Below, piece by piece: positions 27,842 to 35,396 of a stretch of DNA of 64,000 nucleotides (positions within the stretch are counted from its first letter, which is position 1; every line of letters begins with the position of its first letter). The position numbers were made by a program, and so were the translations under genes. This DNA comes from Kitasatospora sp. CB01950 (GTDB lineage: Bacteria > Actinomycetota > Actinomycetes > Streptomycetales > Streptomycetaceae). The stretch spans positions 307,386 to 371,385 of the forward strand of contig NZ_LISX01000005.1 in the NCBI RefSeq assembly GCF_001905465.1, read 5' to 3'. Under the pieces are notes generated by a model. It made no database searches, was not told where the DNA came from, and worked only from the letters and a program-made list of their open reading frames with translations.

Positions 27842-28861
27842 TCAGATCTGCACGACCATCTTTCCGATGTTGGCGCCGCGCAGCATGCCGATGAAGGCCT
27901 CCGCGGTGTTCTCCACGCCCTCGACCACCGTCTCGTCGTACCGCAGCGAGCCGTCCCGCAGCCAGCCGCCGACCTCCTCCAGGAACTGCCCGCGCAGCGC
28001 ACTGTGGTCGCCGACCAGCATGCCCTGCAGGCGCAGCCGCTTTCCGATGGCCAGCGCCAGGTTGCGCGGCCCGGCGGGGGCGTCGATGTCGTTGTACTGG
28101 GCGATGGCGCCGCACAGCGTGGCCCGGCCGTGCACCCGCAGGGCGCCGATCGCGGCCTCCAGGTGCTCGCCGCCGACGTTGTCGAAGTAGACGTCGATGC
28201 CGTCGGGCGCGAGCGGGGCGAGCAGCTCGGCGACCGGGCCGTCCTTGTAGTTGAAGGCGGCGTCGAACCCGTAGTCGTCGACCAGGGTGGCGACCTTCTC
28301 CGCCGAGCCGGCCGAGCCGATGACCCGCTTCGCACCCTTGAGCCGGGCGATCTGGCCGACCAGCGAACCGACCGCCCCCGCCGCGCCGGAGACGAACACG
28401 GTGTCGCCGGCCCGGAACGAGGCGACCTCCAGCAGGCCGGCGTACGCGGTCAGGCCCGGCATGCCGAGCACGCCCAAGTAGGCGGAGAGCGGGGCGAGTT
28501 CCGGGTCCACCTTGACGGCGTGCGCGGCGTCCAGGGTGGCGTACTCGCGCCAGCCGAGCCCGTGCAGCACGGCGTCGCCGACCCGGAAGCCCTCGGTGTT
28601 GCTGGCGACCACGTGCCCGACCGCGCCACCGTCCATCGCGGCCCCGAGCGCGAACGGCGGGACGTACGACGGCACATCGTTCATCCTGCCGCGCATGTAC
28701 GGGTCCACGGACAGGTAGGCGTTGCGCACAGTGATCTCGCCCGGTCCGGGCTGCCGGACAGGGGCCTCGACCAGGGCGAAGTCGGCGGGGTCGGGCCAGC
28801 CCTGCGGACGGGCGGCCAGGTGCCACTCACGGCCGGTGGCGGGAAGGTCCTGCTCTGTCAT
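27842..28861 (-). CDS. NADP-dependent oxidoreductase, zinc-free MDR (leukotriene B4 reductase/CurA-like)
   Basis: A 339-residue medium-chain reductase that reduces alpha,beta-unsaturated carbonyl compounds. It shows the family signature VDPYMRGRM near 48-56 and the NADPH site SGAAGAVGSLVGQIA near 148-162; no structural zinc cysteines are present. ATG at 28861 has AAGGAG six bases upstream. It is divergent from a MarR gene with paired palindromes between, so it is probably induced by electrophile or oxidant stress. Confidence 0.92.
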   Translation of the reverse strand: MTEQDLPATGREWHLAARPQGWPDPADFALVEAPVRQPGPGEITVRNAYLSVDPYMRGRMNDVPSYVPPFALGAAMDGGAVGHVVASNTEGFRVGDAVLHGLGWREYATLDAAHAVKVDPELAPLSAYLGVLGMPGLTAYAGLLEVASFRAGDTVFVSGAAGAVGSLVGQIARLKGAKRVIGSAGSAEKVATLVDDYGFDAAFNYKDGPVAELLAPLAPDGIDVYFDNVGGEHLEAAIGALRVHGRATLCGAIAQYNDIDAPAGPRNLALAIGKRLRLQGMLVGDHSALRGQFLEEVGGWLRDGSLRYDETVVEGVENTAEAFIGMLRGANIGKMVVQI

Positions 28862-28880
28862 CACACACTCCTTATCAACC

Positions 28881-28924
28881 TGAAACATTCAGCAACTCAA
28901 GTAATCCTGCGGATGAAAGGTTCA
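28881..28924. promoter_or_regulatory. Paired MarR operators
   Basis: Two copies of TGAA-N3-TTCA (28881-28891, extended to CTGAA/TTCAG; and 28914-28924) with starts 33 bp apart, about three helical turns, lie in the divergent oxidoreductase/MarR promoter region. Confidence 0.6.
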
Positions 28925-28955
28925 TGTTGTCAACTGTTCAGCTAGACTCGGTGCC

Positions 28956-29429
28956 ATGGAGCAGGAGCGGAAGGAGCAGGTCATGGAGCAGGCACCCGTC
29001 CCGACCGCCGACCCGATCACCGTGGAGGTCGTCGACCTCATGGCACGCCTGGTCGGGCTGTTCCACCGTGAGTACGAGGAGGCCGCCGCCGCCCGCTCGC
29101 TGACCGGCGCGCAGGCCAAGGTGCTGGCCCTGCTGCGGCGCGGGCCGATGCCGATGCGGCACATCGCACAGACCCTCTCCTGCGAGCCGTCCAACGTCAC
29201 CGGCATCGTCGACCGGCTGGAGGGTCGCGGCTTCGTCACCCGCGAGGCAGACCCGCAGGACCGCCGGGTGAAGCTGGTGGCCGCCACCGACTCGGGGCTG
29301 TCCGCCTCCACCGAGCTCCGCGAATCGCTGAACTTCGCCCGCGAGCCGCTGGCCGCGCTGGACGCCGCCGAACGGGCCCAACTGCGGGACCTGCTGCGGC
29401 GGATGCTCGACTCCTCGACCCCCGCCTGA
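28956..29429 (+). CDS. MarR family transcriptional regulator
   Basis: A 157-residue MarR winged-helix protein: LTGAQAKVLALLRRGPMPMRHIA and SNVTGIVDRLEGRGFVTREADPQD form the HTH and wing (about 48-110). It probably represses itself and the divergent oxidoreductase. TAGACT ends seven bases before the ATG with no ribosome site, so it is probably leaderless. Confidence 0.92.
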   Translation: MEQERKEQVMEQAPVPTADPITVEVVDLMARLVGLFHREYEEAAAARSLTGAQAKVLALLRRGPMPMRHIAQTLSCEPSNVTGIVDRLEGRGFVTREADPQDRRVKLVAATDSGLSASTELRESLNFAREPLAALDAAERAQLRDLLRRMLDSSTPA

Positions 29430-29523
29430 CCCCTTGTCGGACCACCCTCCGGAGCTGCCACCAGGCGGTTCGGAGGTACCCCGGTTCGAGGGTCGAAAAA
29501 TCTCTCGTAAATGATGGTTCGCG

Positions 29524-29553
29524 TGTAACCATTCCCGTCGCCGCACCGTCTAA
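29524..29553 (+). promoter_or_regulatory. ECF sigma-E-like promoter of LCP gene
   Basis: TGTAACC (29524-29530), a 16-bp spacer, then CGTCTAA (29547-29553), 94 bp before the LCP start. This matches the AAC / CGTC pattern of actinobacterial ECF promoters and, as I recall it, the Streptomyces sigma-E consensus. An ATGGTT-N7-AACCAT inverted repeat (29514-29532) overlaps the -35. Confidence 0.55.
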
Positions 29554-29647
29554 GTGGTGACGAACGCCCCCTCCGCAGTGTCGCGGGGGCGGCAAGTGCC
29601 TGCCCTCGGGCACCAGTTCCCGTTGCGCGCAGAGAGATGCCGGACCG

Positions 29648-31204
29648 ATGACCGACGCCACCCAGAGCCCCGCCGCGGCCAAGCCCCGCCGGCGAAGAGC
29701 CCGCCGAATAGCCCAGGGCCTCGGGGCGACCACCGCCGTGCTGGTGGTCGTCGCCGCCGGACTCGGCGCCTGGTACTACCAGCGGCTCGACCACAACATC
29801 ACGACCTTCGCCCCGGAGGGCATCGCCACCAGCCGCCCGCCGGTCGCACCGCCCGCACCGACCGGCGGACGCCCCGTCAACGTGCTGCTGCTCGGCTCCG
29901 ACACCCGCAGCGGCGGCAACGACGACCTCGGCGGCGGCGACGTGGGGGTCGGGCACTCCGACACCGCGATCCTGCTGCACGTCTACGCCGATCACAAACA
30001 CGCCGTCGGCGTGTCGATCCCCCGGGACACCCTGGTCACCATCCCGCCGTGCCGCCTCGCGGACGGCCGCTGGACCACCGCCCGGACCAACCAGATGTTC
30101 AACTCGGCCTTCACCATCGGCGAGTTCGAGAACGGCAACCCCGCCTGCACGCAGAACACCGTGGAGGAACTGACCGGCCTGCGGGTGGACCACACCCTGG
30201 TCGTCGACTTCAAGGGCTTCGCCTCCATCACCCAGGCCGTCGGCGGCGTGGACGTGTGCGTCCCCAACGACGTCGACTCCTACGGCATCCACCTGACCAA
30301 GGGGCGGCAGACCGTCGCCGGACAGCAGGCCGTCGACTACGTCCGGGCCCGGCACGGCCTCGGCGACAGCTCCGACATCGGCCGGATGCGCCGTCAGCAG
30401 GCGTTCATGTCCTCGCTGATCAGCAAGGTGCAGAAGGACGGCTTCGACCTGACCACGCTGCTGCCGCTGACCGACGCCGCCACCAAGTCGCTCACCGTCG
30501 ACCCGGACCTCGGATCGCCGTACAAGCTCGCCGAGTTCGCCCAGTCGCTGCAGAACATCAAGCTCGGCGACATCCAGTTCGTCACCCTGCCCTGGCGCTT
30601 CCAGGGCGCCCGGGTCGCGATCGTGCAGCCCGACGCGAGCATCCTGTGGAACCTGCTCCGCCAGGACCGCACCCTGGACGGCCACCTCACCGACGACCCC
30701 GCGCGCCCTTCCGCCGGGTCCTCGGGCGACCCGTCCGCGGACTCCTCGGCCGGCGCCTCCGCGAGCGCGTCTCCCGACGCCTCGACCGGCCCGTCCGCCG
30801 GCAGCAGCCCCGGCGCCGGGAACACGGACGTGTCGATCGTGATCCACAACGCCGCGAAGTCCGGCGGGCTGGCCGGACGCACCGAACTCGCGCTGCGCGG
30901 CAACGGCTACCGCGACATCACCGTCGGCGGGAACTCCCCCGCCCGGTCCACCACGCTGATCGAGTACGCGCCCGATCTGCGTCCCGCCGCCGAACGCCTC
31001 GCCCAGCTCTACCCCGGTGCGGAACTCCGCGCCGCCTCCGGCGGCAGCGCCCTCACCCTGACCCTCGGCCAGGACCGCGTCGGCGCCGACACTCCCGACC
31101 CCGGGTCCTCCCCCGGCGCCATCCCGTCCGCGATCCCGGACGGCATCACGGGCAACACCCGCGCCGCCGACAGCGATCTCTGCAGCGACCTCAGCTTCGG
31201 CTGA
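29648..31204 (+). CDS. LytR-CpsA-Psr (LCP) family cell wall polymer ligase
   Basis: A 518-residue membrane-anchored LCP protein that attaches wall glycopolymers to peptidoglycan outside the membrane. An Arg-rich cytoplasmic N-terminus (1-22) is followed by one transmembrane helix (about 24-44). The LCP domain spans about 75-320, with the pyrophosphate-binding signature VSIPRDTLV near 119-127 and later VRARH. Then come a Ser/Ala/Pro linker (about 355-395) and a LytR_C domain (about 396-475). The upstream sigma-E-like promoter agrees with the known cell-envelope stress role of such genes in Streptomyces. Confidence 0.93.
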   Translation: MTDATQSPAAAKPRRRRARRIAQGLGATTAVLVVVAAGLGAWYYQRLDHNITTFAPEGIATSRPPVAPPAPTGGRPVNVLLLGSDTRSGGNDDLGGGDVGVGHSDTAILLHVYADHKHAVGVSIPRDTLVTIPPCRLADGRWTTARTNQMFNSAFTIGEFENGNPACTQNTVEELTGLRVDHTLVVDFKGFASITQAVGGVDVCVPNDVDSYGIHLTKGRQTVAGQQAVDYVRARHGLGDSSDIGRMRRQQAFMSSLISKVQKDGFDLTTLLPLTDAATKSLTVDPDLGSPYKLAEFAQSLQNIKLGDIQFVTLPWRFQGARVAIVQPDASILWNLLRQDRTLDGHLTDDPARPSAGSSGDPSADSSAGASASASPDASTGPSAGSSPGAGNTDVSIVIHNAAKSGGLAGRTELALRGNGYRDITVGGNSPARSTTLIEYAPDLRPAAERLAQLYPGAELRAASGGSALTLTLGQDRVGADTPDPGSSPGAIPSAIPDGITGNTRAADSDLCSDLSFG

Positions 31205-31220
31205 CCGGCCCCTCGACCCT

Positions 31221-31251
31221 CGCCCGCACGCCGCCCCCGGCGGCGCGGGCG
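31221..31251. terminator. Hairpin between LCP and PLP-enzyme genes
   Basis: CGCCGCC (31229-31235) pairs with GGCGGCG (31239-31245) and the outer GCCCG/CGGGC extends the stem with a bulge. Located between convergent genes. Confidence 0.6.
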
Positions 31252-31255
31252 GGGG

Positions 31256-32158
31256 TCACACCGTCTCCGCGACCGGATCCGGAAGGCCCGTCACCACGAG
31301 GGTGACCCGACGGTCCGTCAACTCGCCCGCCCGGGCCAGGTCGTACACCGCGGACAGCGCCTTCGCCACGTACCGCCGCTCCACCGGCACCCCGTGCCGG
31401 CTCTCGAACCGCGCGGCGAACCGCTCCAACTCCTGCGGCACCCGCCCGTACCCGCCGCCGTGCCAACCGTGCACCACTCGCCAGTTGCCGAACTCCCGCC
31501 CGTACCCGGCCAGTTGCAGCGCCGCCACCTCACGCTCCAGGTAGCCCTCGCCGCGCAGCACCGCCACCCCGAGCGCCTGTGCACCCGGCGGCAGGCCCGC
31601 GGCGATCCCCGCCAACGTTCCCCCGGTGCCGACCGGGCAGCACACCACGTCTCCCGCGCCCAGGCCCGGCAGTTGCGCCGCCAACTCCTCGGCGACCACC
31701 GCGGCGCCGCGCACCGCCTCCGCGTTCGACCCGCCCTCGGGCAGGACGAAGTGCCCCGCCCGACGCTCCTGCCGCCCGGAGGCGACCTCCCGGTAGACGG
31801 AACGTTCGACGAACTCCAGCGCCATGCCGTCCCGTTCGGCCCGGGCCAGCGACCAGTTCCGCGGCATCCCCGCCAACTCGGCCCCACGGATCACCCCGAC
31901 GCTCGCCAACCCGAGCGCCCGCGCCGCCGCGGCCACCGCCCGCACGTGCGTGGAGTACGCCCCGCCGTAGGTGAGCAGCGCCCCGCAGCCCTCCGCGACC
32001 GCCCGCTCCAGGTTCGGCGCGAGCTTGCGCCACTTGTTGCCCGGGACCGTCGGATGCGCCAGGTCGTCCCGCTTCAACCGCAACTCGACCCCCGCAGCGG
32101 CGAGCTCCGGATCATCGACCACCGTCAGTGGTGTGGGCAGGTCGGCGGGCATGAGCAT
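31256..32158 (-). CDS. PLP-dependent ACC deaminase/D-cysteine desulfhydrase family protein
   Basis: A 300-residue fold-type II PLP enzyme. The Schiff-base lysine is Lys42 in GNKWRKL; the phosphate loop is probably PVGTGGTLAGIA near 174-185. Family members open the ACC ring or desulfhydrate D-cysteine. Sequence alone does not separate the two, and D-cysteine desulfhydrase is the commoner activity. TAGGGT ends six bases before ATG 32158, so a leaderless start is possible; alternatively GAGGGG serves a start at the in-frame ATG two codons later. Confidence 0.82.
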   Translation of the reverse strand: MLMPADLPTPLTVVDDPELAAAGVELRLKRDDLAHPTVPGNKWRKLAPNLERAVAEGCGALLTYGGAYSTHVRAVAAAARALGLASVGVIRGAELAGMPRNWSLARAERDGMALEFVERSVYREVASGRQERRAGHFVLPEGGSNAEAVRGAAVVAEELAAQLPGLGAGDVVCCPVGTGGTLAGIAAGLPPGAQALGVAVLRGEGYLEREVAALQLAGYGREFGNWRVVHGWHGGGYGRVPQELERFAARFESRHGVPVERRYVAKALSAVYDLARAGELTDRRVTLVVTGLPDPVAETV

Positions 32159-32250
32159 CCCCTCACCCTAACCGGGCCCGGCCGCCGCCCACCGACCCCC
32201 GAGGCGCCCCGCCCCGGCCTCGGCGGCCCGGGCGGCCGGGGCCGCTCCGG

Positions 32251-32703
32251 TCAGAGCGTGCCGGGCGTCTTGCGGATGGTGACGTTCATCCGGTTCCACG
32301 CGTTGGCCGTGAACACCAGGGCGATCAGCTGGGCCAGTTCCTGCTCCTCGAAGTACTTCGCCGCCTCCGCGTACACCTCGTCCGAGACGCCGGAGGGCAG
32401 CAGCGTCACCGCCTCCGCGAGGGCCAGCGCCGCCCGCTCCTTGGCGGTGAAGAGGCTGGACTCCTCCCACGCCGTCAGCTGGTAGATCCGCTCCTCGCTC
32501 TCCCCGGCCTTCCGGGCGTCCACGGTGTGGTAACCGATGCAGTAGGCGCACTTGTTGACCTGCGCGACCCGGATCTGCACCAGCTCCAGCAGTTCGGGGT
32601 CCAGCCCCTCGCGGGCGGCGGCGTCGAGAGCCAGGACGGCCTTGAAAACCTTCGGGGCGACGGCGGAGAAGTTCATGCGCTGCGGGACCTGATGCGTTGT
32701 CAT
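32251..32703 (-). CDS. AhpD-like carboxymuconolactone decarboxylase family protein
   Basis: A 150-residue alkylhydroperoxidase-core protein. The redox pair Cys52 and Cys55 with His59 (CAYCIGYH) is the AhpD signature, so peroxidase activity with a thiol partner is likely. TAGGGT ends six bases before the ATG (leaderless). The divergent MocR gene begins only 46 bp away with its own -10, so the two promoters overlap. Confidence 0.88.
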   Translation of the reverse strand: MTTHQVPQRMNFSAVAPKVFKAVLALDAAAREGLDPELLELVQIRVAQVNKCAYCIGYHTVDARKAGESEERIYQLTAWEESSLFTAKERAALALAEAVTLLPSGVSDEVYAEAAKYFEEQELAQLIALVFTANAWNRMNVTIRKTPGTL

Positions 32704-32749
32704 GCCTCAACCCTAGAAGCCCGATCGACCCGGGATAGGGTGCATTCCC

Positions 32750-34273
32750 ATGCCAGAACCATGGGTCAATCCGCCGGCCGACGCCCCCGGGACGGCCGAG
32801 ACGCCGACACCCCCCGCCGCCGAGACGCCCGCCGAGCCACTCGCCGAGGCACCCGTCGAGACACCCGTCGAGACGCCCGCCGGGCCGCTCGGCACCGACC
32901 TGTTCCTGGAGCTGTCCGGCGGCGGCAGTCGGCGCGCCCAGCTGATGCGGGCGTTGCGCGAGGCCGTCGACTCCGGGCGGCTCGCCCCCGGCACCCGCCT
33001 GCCTCCGTACCGCAGCCTCGCCCGCGACCTGGACATCGCCCGCAACACGGTGGCCGACGCGTACGCCGAACTCGTCGCCGAGGGCCGGCTGTCGGCCCGC
33101 CAGGGGTCCGGCACCCGGGTCGCCCACCGGGCCGCACCGGCGCCCTCCGGCCGGGACGCCCCCACCCGCCCGACGGCCGCGCGGCCGGTCGTCCACGACC
33201 TGGCGCCCTCCTCTCCCGATGCCTCCGCGTTCCCGCGTTCCGACTGGCTGACGTCCGTCCGCCGGGCCGTCTCCGCCGCCCCCAACGACGCCTTCGGCGT
33301 CGGCGACCCGCGCGGCCGGCCCGAACTGCGCACCGCGCTGGCCGAGTACCTGGCCCGCGCCCGCGGCGTCCGCACCGAACCGGACCGGATCGTGGTGTGC
33401 GCCGGATTCGCCCACGCCCTGCGGCTGCTGGGCGGCATCCTGGACGGACCCGTCGCCGTCGAGGCGTACGGCCTGGCCTTCCACCGCGGCCTGCTGACGG
33501 AGGCCGGCCGCCGGACCGTCCCGCTGACCGTCGACCGGGCCGGGGCCCGCACCGCCGAACTGGCCGCCACCGACGCGCGGGCCGCCCTGCTCACGCCCGC
33601 CCACCAGTTCCCCACCGGCGGCCCGCTGCACGCCGAACGCCGCGCCCTGGCCGTCGACTGGGCCCGCACGCACGGCGGGCTGCTGCTGGAGGACGACTAC
33701 GACGGCGAGTTCCGCTACGACCGCCAGCCGATCGGCGCCGTCCAGGGGCTCGACCCGGACCGCGTCGTCTACCTCGGCTCCACCAGCAAGAGCCTCTCCC
33801 CCGCGCTGCGGCTCGGCTGGATGGTGCTGCCCGCCGAGCTGGTCGACCCGGTGCTCGCGGCCAAGGGCTCCCGCGAACTGACCTCCGGGGTGATCGACCA
33901 ACTCACCCTGGCCGACTTCCTCGCCCACGACGCCTACGACCGCCACCTGCGCCGGATGCGCCGCCACTACCGCCGCCGCCGCGACCTGATGGTCCGCACC
34001 CTGGCCGACCGGGCTCCGGACATCCGGGTCAGCGGCATCGCCGCCGGGCTGCACGCGGTACTCGAACTCCCCGAGAACACCGAGCCGTTGGCGCTCGGCA
34101 CCGCCCGCCGCCTGGGCCTGGCCCTGGAGGGGCTGCGCCCCTACCGCCACCCCGACAGCACCATGCCGCCGCGCGACGGCCTGGTGATCGGCTACGGCAC
34201 CCCGCCCGACCACGCCTTCCCCGCCGCCCTGGACGCCCTCTGCCAGACCCTCACCACGCTGCCCCGCGGCTGA
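32750..34273 (+). CDS. MocR/PdxR-type GntR regulator with aminotransferase domain
   Basis: A 507-residue fusion: an Ala/Pro/Glu-rich leader (1-45), a GntR winged helix (about 60-125, LPPYRSLARDLDIARNTVADAYAEL), and a fold-type I aminotransferase domain with PLP lysine Lys347 in STSKSLSP. Such proteins sense PLP or an amino compound. No pdxS/T or gab gene is adjacent, so the divergent AhpD-like gene is the most likely target. TAGGGT ends eight bases before the ATG, with no ribosome site. Confidence 0.92.
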   Translation: MPEPWVNPPADAPGTAETPTPPAAETPAEPLAEAPVETPVETPAGPLGTDLFLELSGGGSRRAQLMRALREAVDSGRLAPGTRLPPYRSLARDLDIARNTVADAYAELVAEGRLSARQGSGTRVAHRAAPAPSGRDAPTRPTAARPVVHDLAPSSPDASAFPRSDWLTSVRRAVSAAPNDAFGVGDPRGRPELRTALAEYLARARGVRTEPDRIVVCAGFAHALRLLGGILDGPVAVEAYGLAFHRGLLTEAGRRTVPLTVDRAGARTAELAATDARAALLTPAHQFPTGGPLHAERRALAVDWARTHGGLLLEDDYDGEFRYDRQPIGAVQGLDPDRVVYLGSTSKSLSPALRLGWMVLPAELVDPVLAAKGSRELTSGVIDQLTLADFLAHDAYDRHLRRMRRHYRRRRDLMVRTLADRAPDIRVSGIAAGLHAVLELPENTEPLALGTARRLGLALEGLRPYRHPDSTMPPRDGLVIGYGTPPDHAFPAALDALCQTLTTLPRG

Positions 34274-34309
34274 CCGGCCGACCGGCCGACCGGCCGACCG
34301 GCCGACCGG
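34272..34309. repeat. 8-bp tandem repeat
   Basis: Four full copies of GACCGGCC plus a partial fifth begin inside the stop codon context of the MocR gene. Each unit contains self-complementary CCGGCC, so alternative hairpins can form. Confidence 0.85.
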
Positions 34310-34396
34310 GAATATCGAGCTGCGGCGGGACCGTCGGAGGCCGAGGCGACCCGAGGATCGTCGCCAACCGGCGCGCGGTACATCACCGGCGGACGT

Positions 34397-35023
34397 TCAT
34401 GAGGCGTCTCCCTTCCACGCGTCGGATGCGGCGGCTCGCAGCAGGGCGGCGATGCCGTTGAAACCGCGGCGCTCGGCATGCTGGAGCGCCGTCCTGCCGT
34501 CGCCGTCGGCGAGCTGCGGGTCGGCGCCCGCAGCGAGCAGCAGGCGGACGATTTCGATGTGCGGGCGGCCGCCGTCGCCGAGGATCACGGCCTCCAGCAG
34601 AGCCGTCCAGCCCAGTCGGTTCACGTGGTCGACGTCGAGGTCGGTCTCCTCCAACACCGCCTGCACGTACGCGACATGGCCACGCTCGGCCGCAGGTATC
34701 AGGCTCACCCCGCCGAACCGGTTGGTCAGCCCGAAATCCGGCCCGGCGACCAGCAGCGCCCGCATCATGGCGACGCTGCCGGTGACGCCGGTGACCAGCC
34801 ACGGGCTGTCCTCCCGGTGGTCCTGTGCGTCCGGGTCCGCGCCGGCCGCGACCAGGAACTCGGCGACGGCCACCTGGTCGGCGAGCGCGGCCGCCAGCAG
34901 CGCCGTCCGCCCCTGTGGATCGCGCGCCTCCAGATTGGCGCCGGCCGCCAGGGCGGCCCTGGCGGCAGCGAGGTCGCCCACGTGCGCAGCGCCGAGCAGG
35001 CGTTGGTCGATTGCGGTCGTCAT
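34397..35023 (-). CDS. Ankyrin repeat protein
   Basis: A 208-residue protein made of about five to six ankyrin repeats (for example DPQGRTALLAAALADQVAVAEFLVAAGADP and RLGWTALLEAVILGDG...HIEIVRLLLAAGADP). Ankyrin proteins mediate protein-protein contacts; no enzyme domain is present. ATG at 35023 has GGAGG six bases upstream; a GTG one codon earlier is an alternative. No partner is adjacent, and it is divergent from the collagenase. Confidence 0.9.
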   Translation of the reverse strand: MTTAIDQRLLGAAHVGDLAAARAALAAGANLEARDPQGRTALLAAALADQVAVAEFLVAAGADPDAQDHREDSPWLVTGVTGSVAMMRALLVAGPDFGLTNRFGGVSLIPAAERGHVAYVQAVLEETDLDVDHVNRLGWTALLEAVILGDGGRPHIEIVRLLLAAGADPQLADGDGRTALQHAERRGFNGIAALLRAAASDAWKGDAS

Positions 35024-35396
35024 CACAGTCCTCCTCCTGAAGGGACGGCAGGTACGGCACGGGCAGCCCTCGGCACAGGCGAGGTCGGACCGGGCCGAAC
35101 AGTGGGCCCGACGAATGCCTCCGACGAACCTCTCACCTCCATATTTGCCCCGTTCCCGGGCCCGATTCGTCGTCGAACCGGCCAGTCCCCGCGAGCCTTC
35201 CGGCTGATACCGACGTCATCCGATCGGTCGACGCAGACGGGGCGGCCGAGGAGGCCTGGCGGGGCCGCGAACATAGAGATTCGATCACCATGGCGATCTT
35301 TCTCTTCCACCCGCCCCCATTCTGTGCCATTTTACATGTCACACGTCAGATGGTCGGGCCCCCCAGCCCGGCCACTACCGCTCGGAGTCCCCCACC
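35024..35396. other. Intergenic control region, ankyrin/collagenase
   Basis: 373 bp without a supported gene. The right part (about 35320-35355) is locally AT-rich and is the likely collagenase promoter region. I see no strong hairpin or palindrome. Confidence 0.55.

Noticed and set aside
32168..34213. 681-codon minus-strand open frame over the MocR and AhpD-like genes
   Set aside because: Low-complexity shadow; both underlying genes carry intact catalytic motifs.
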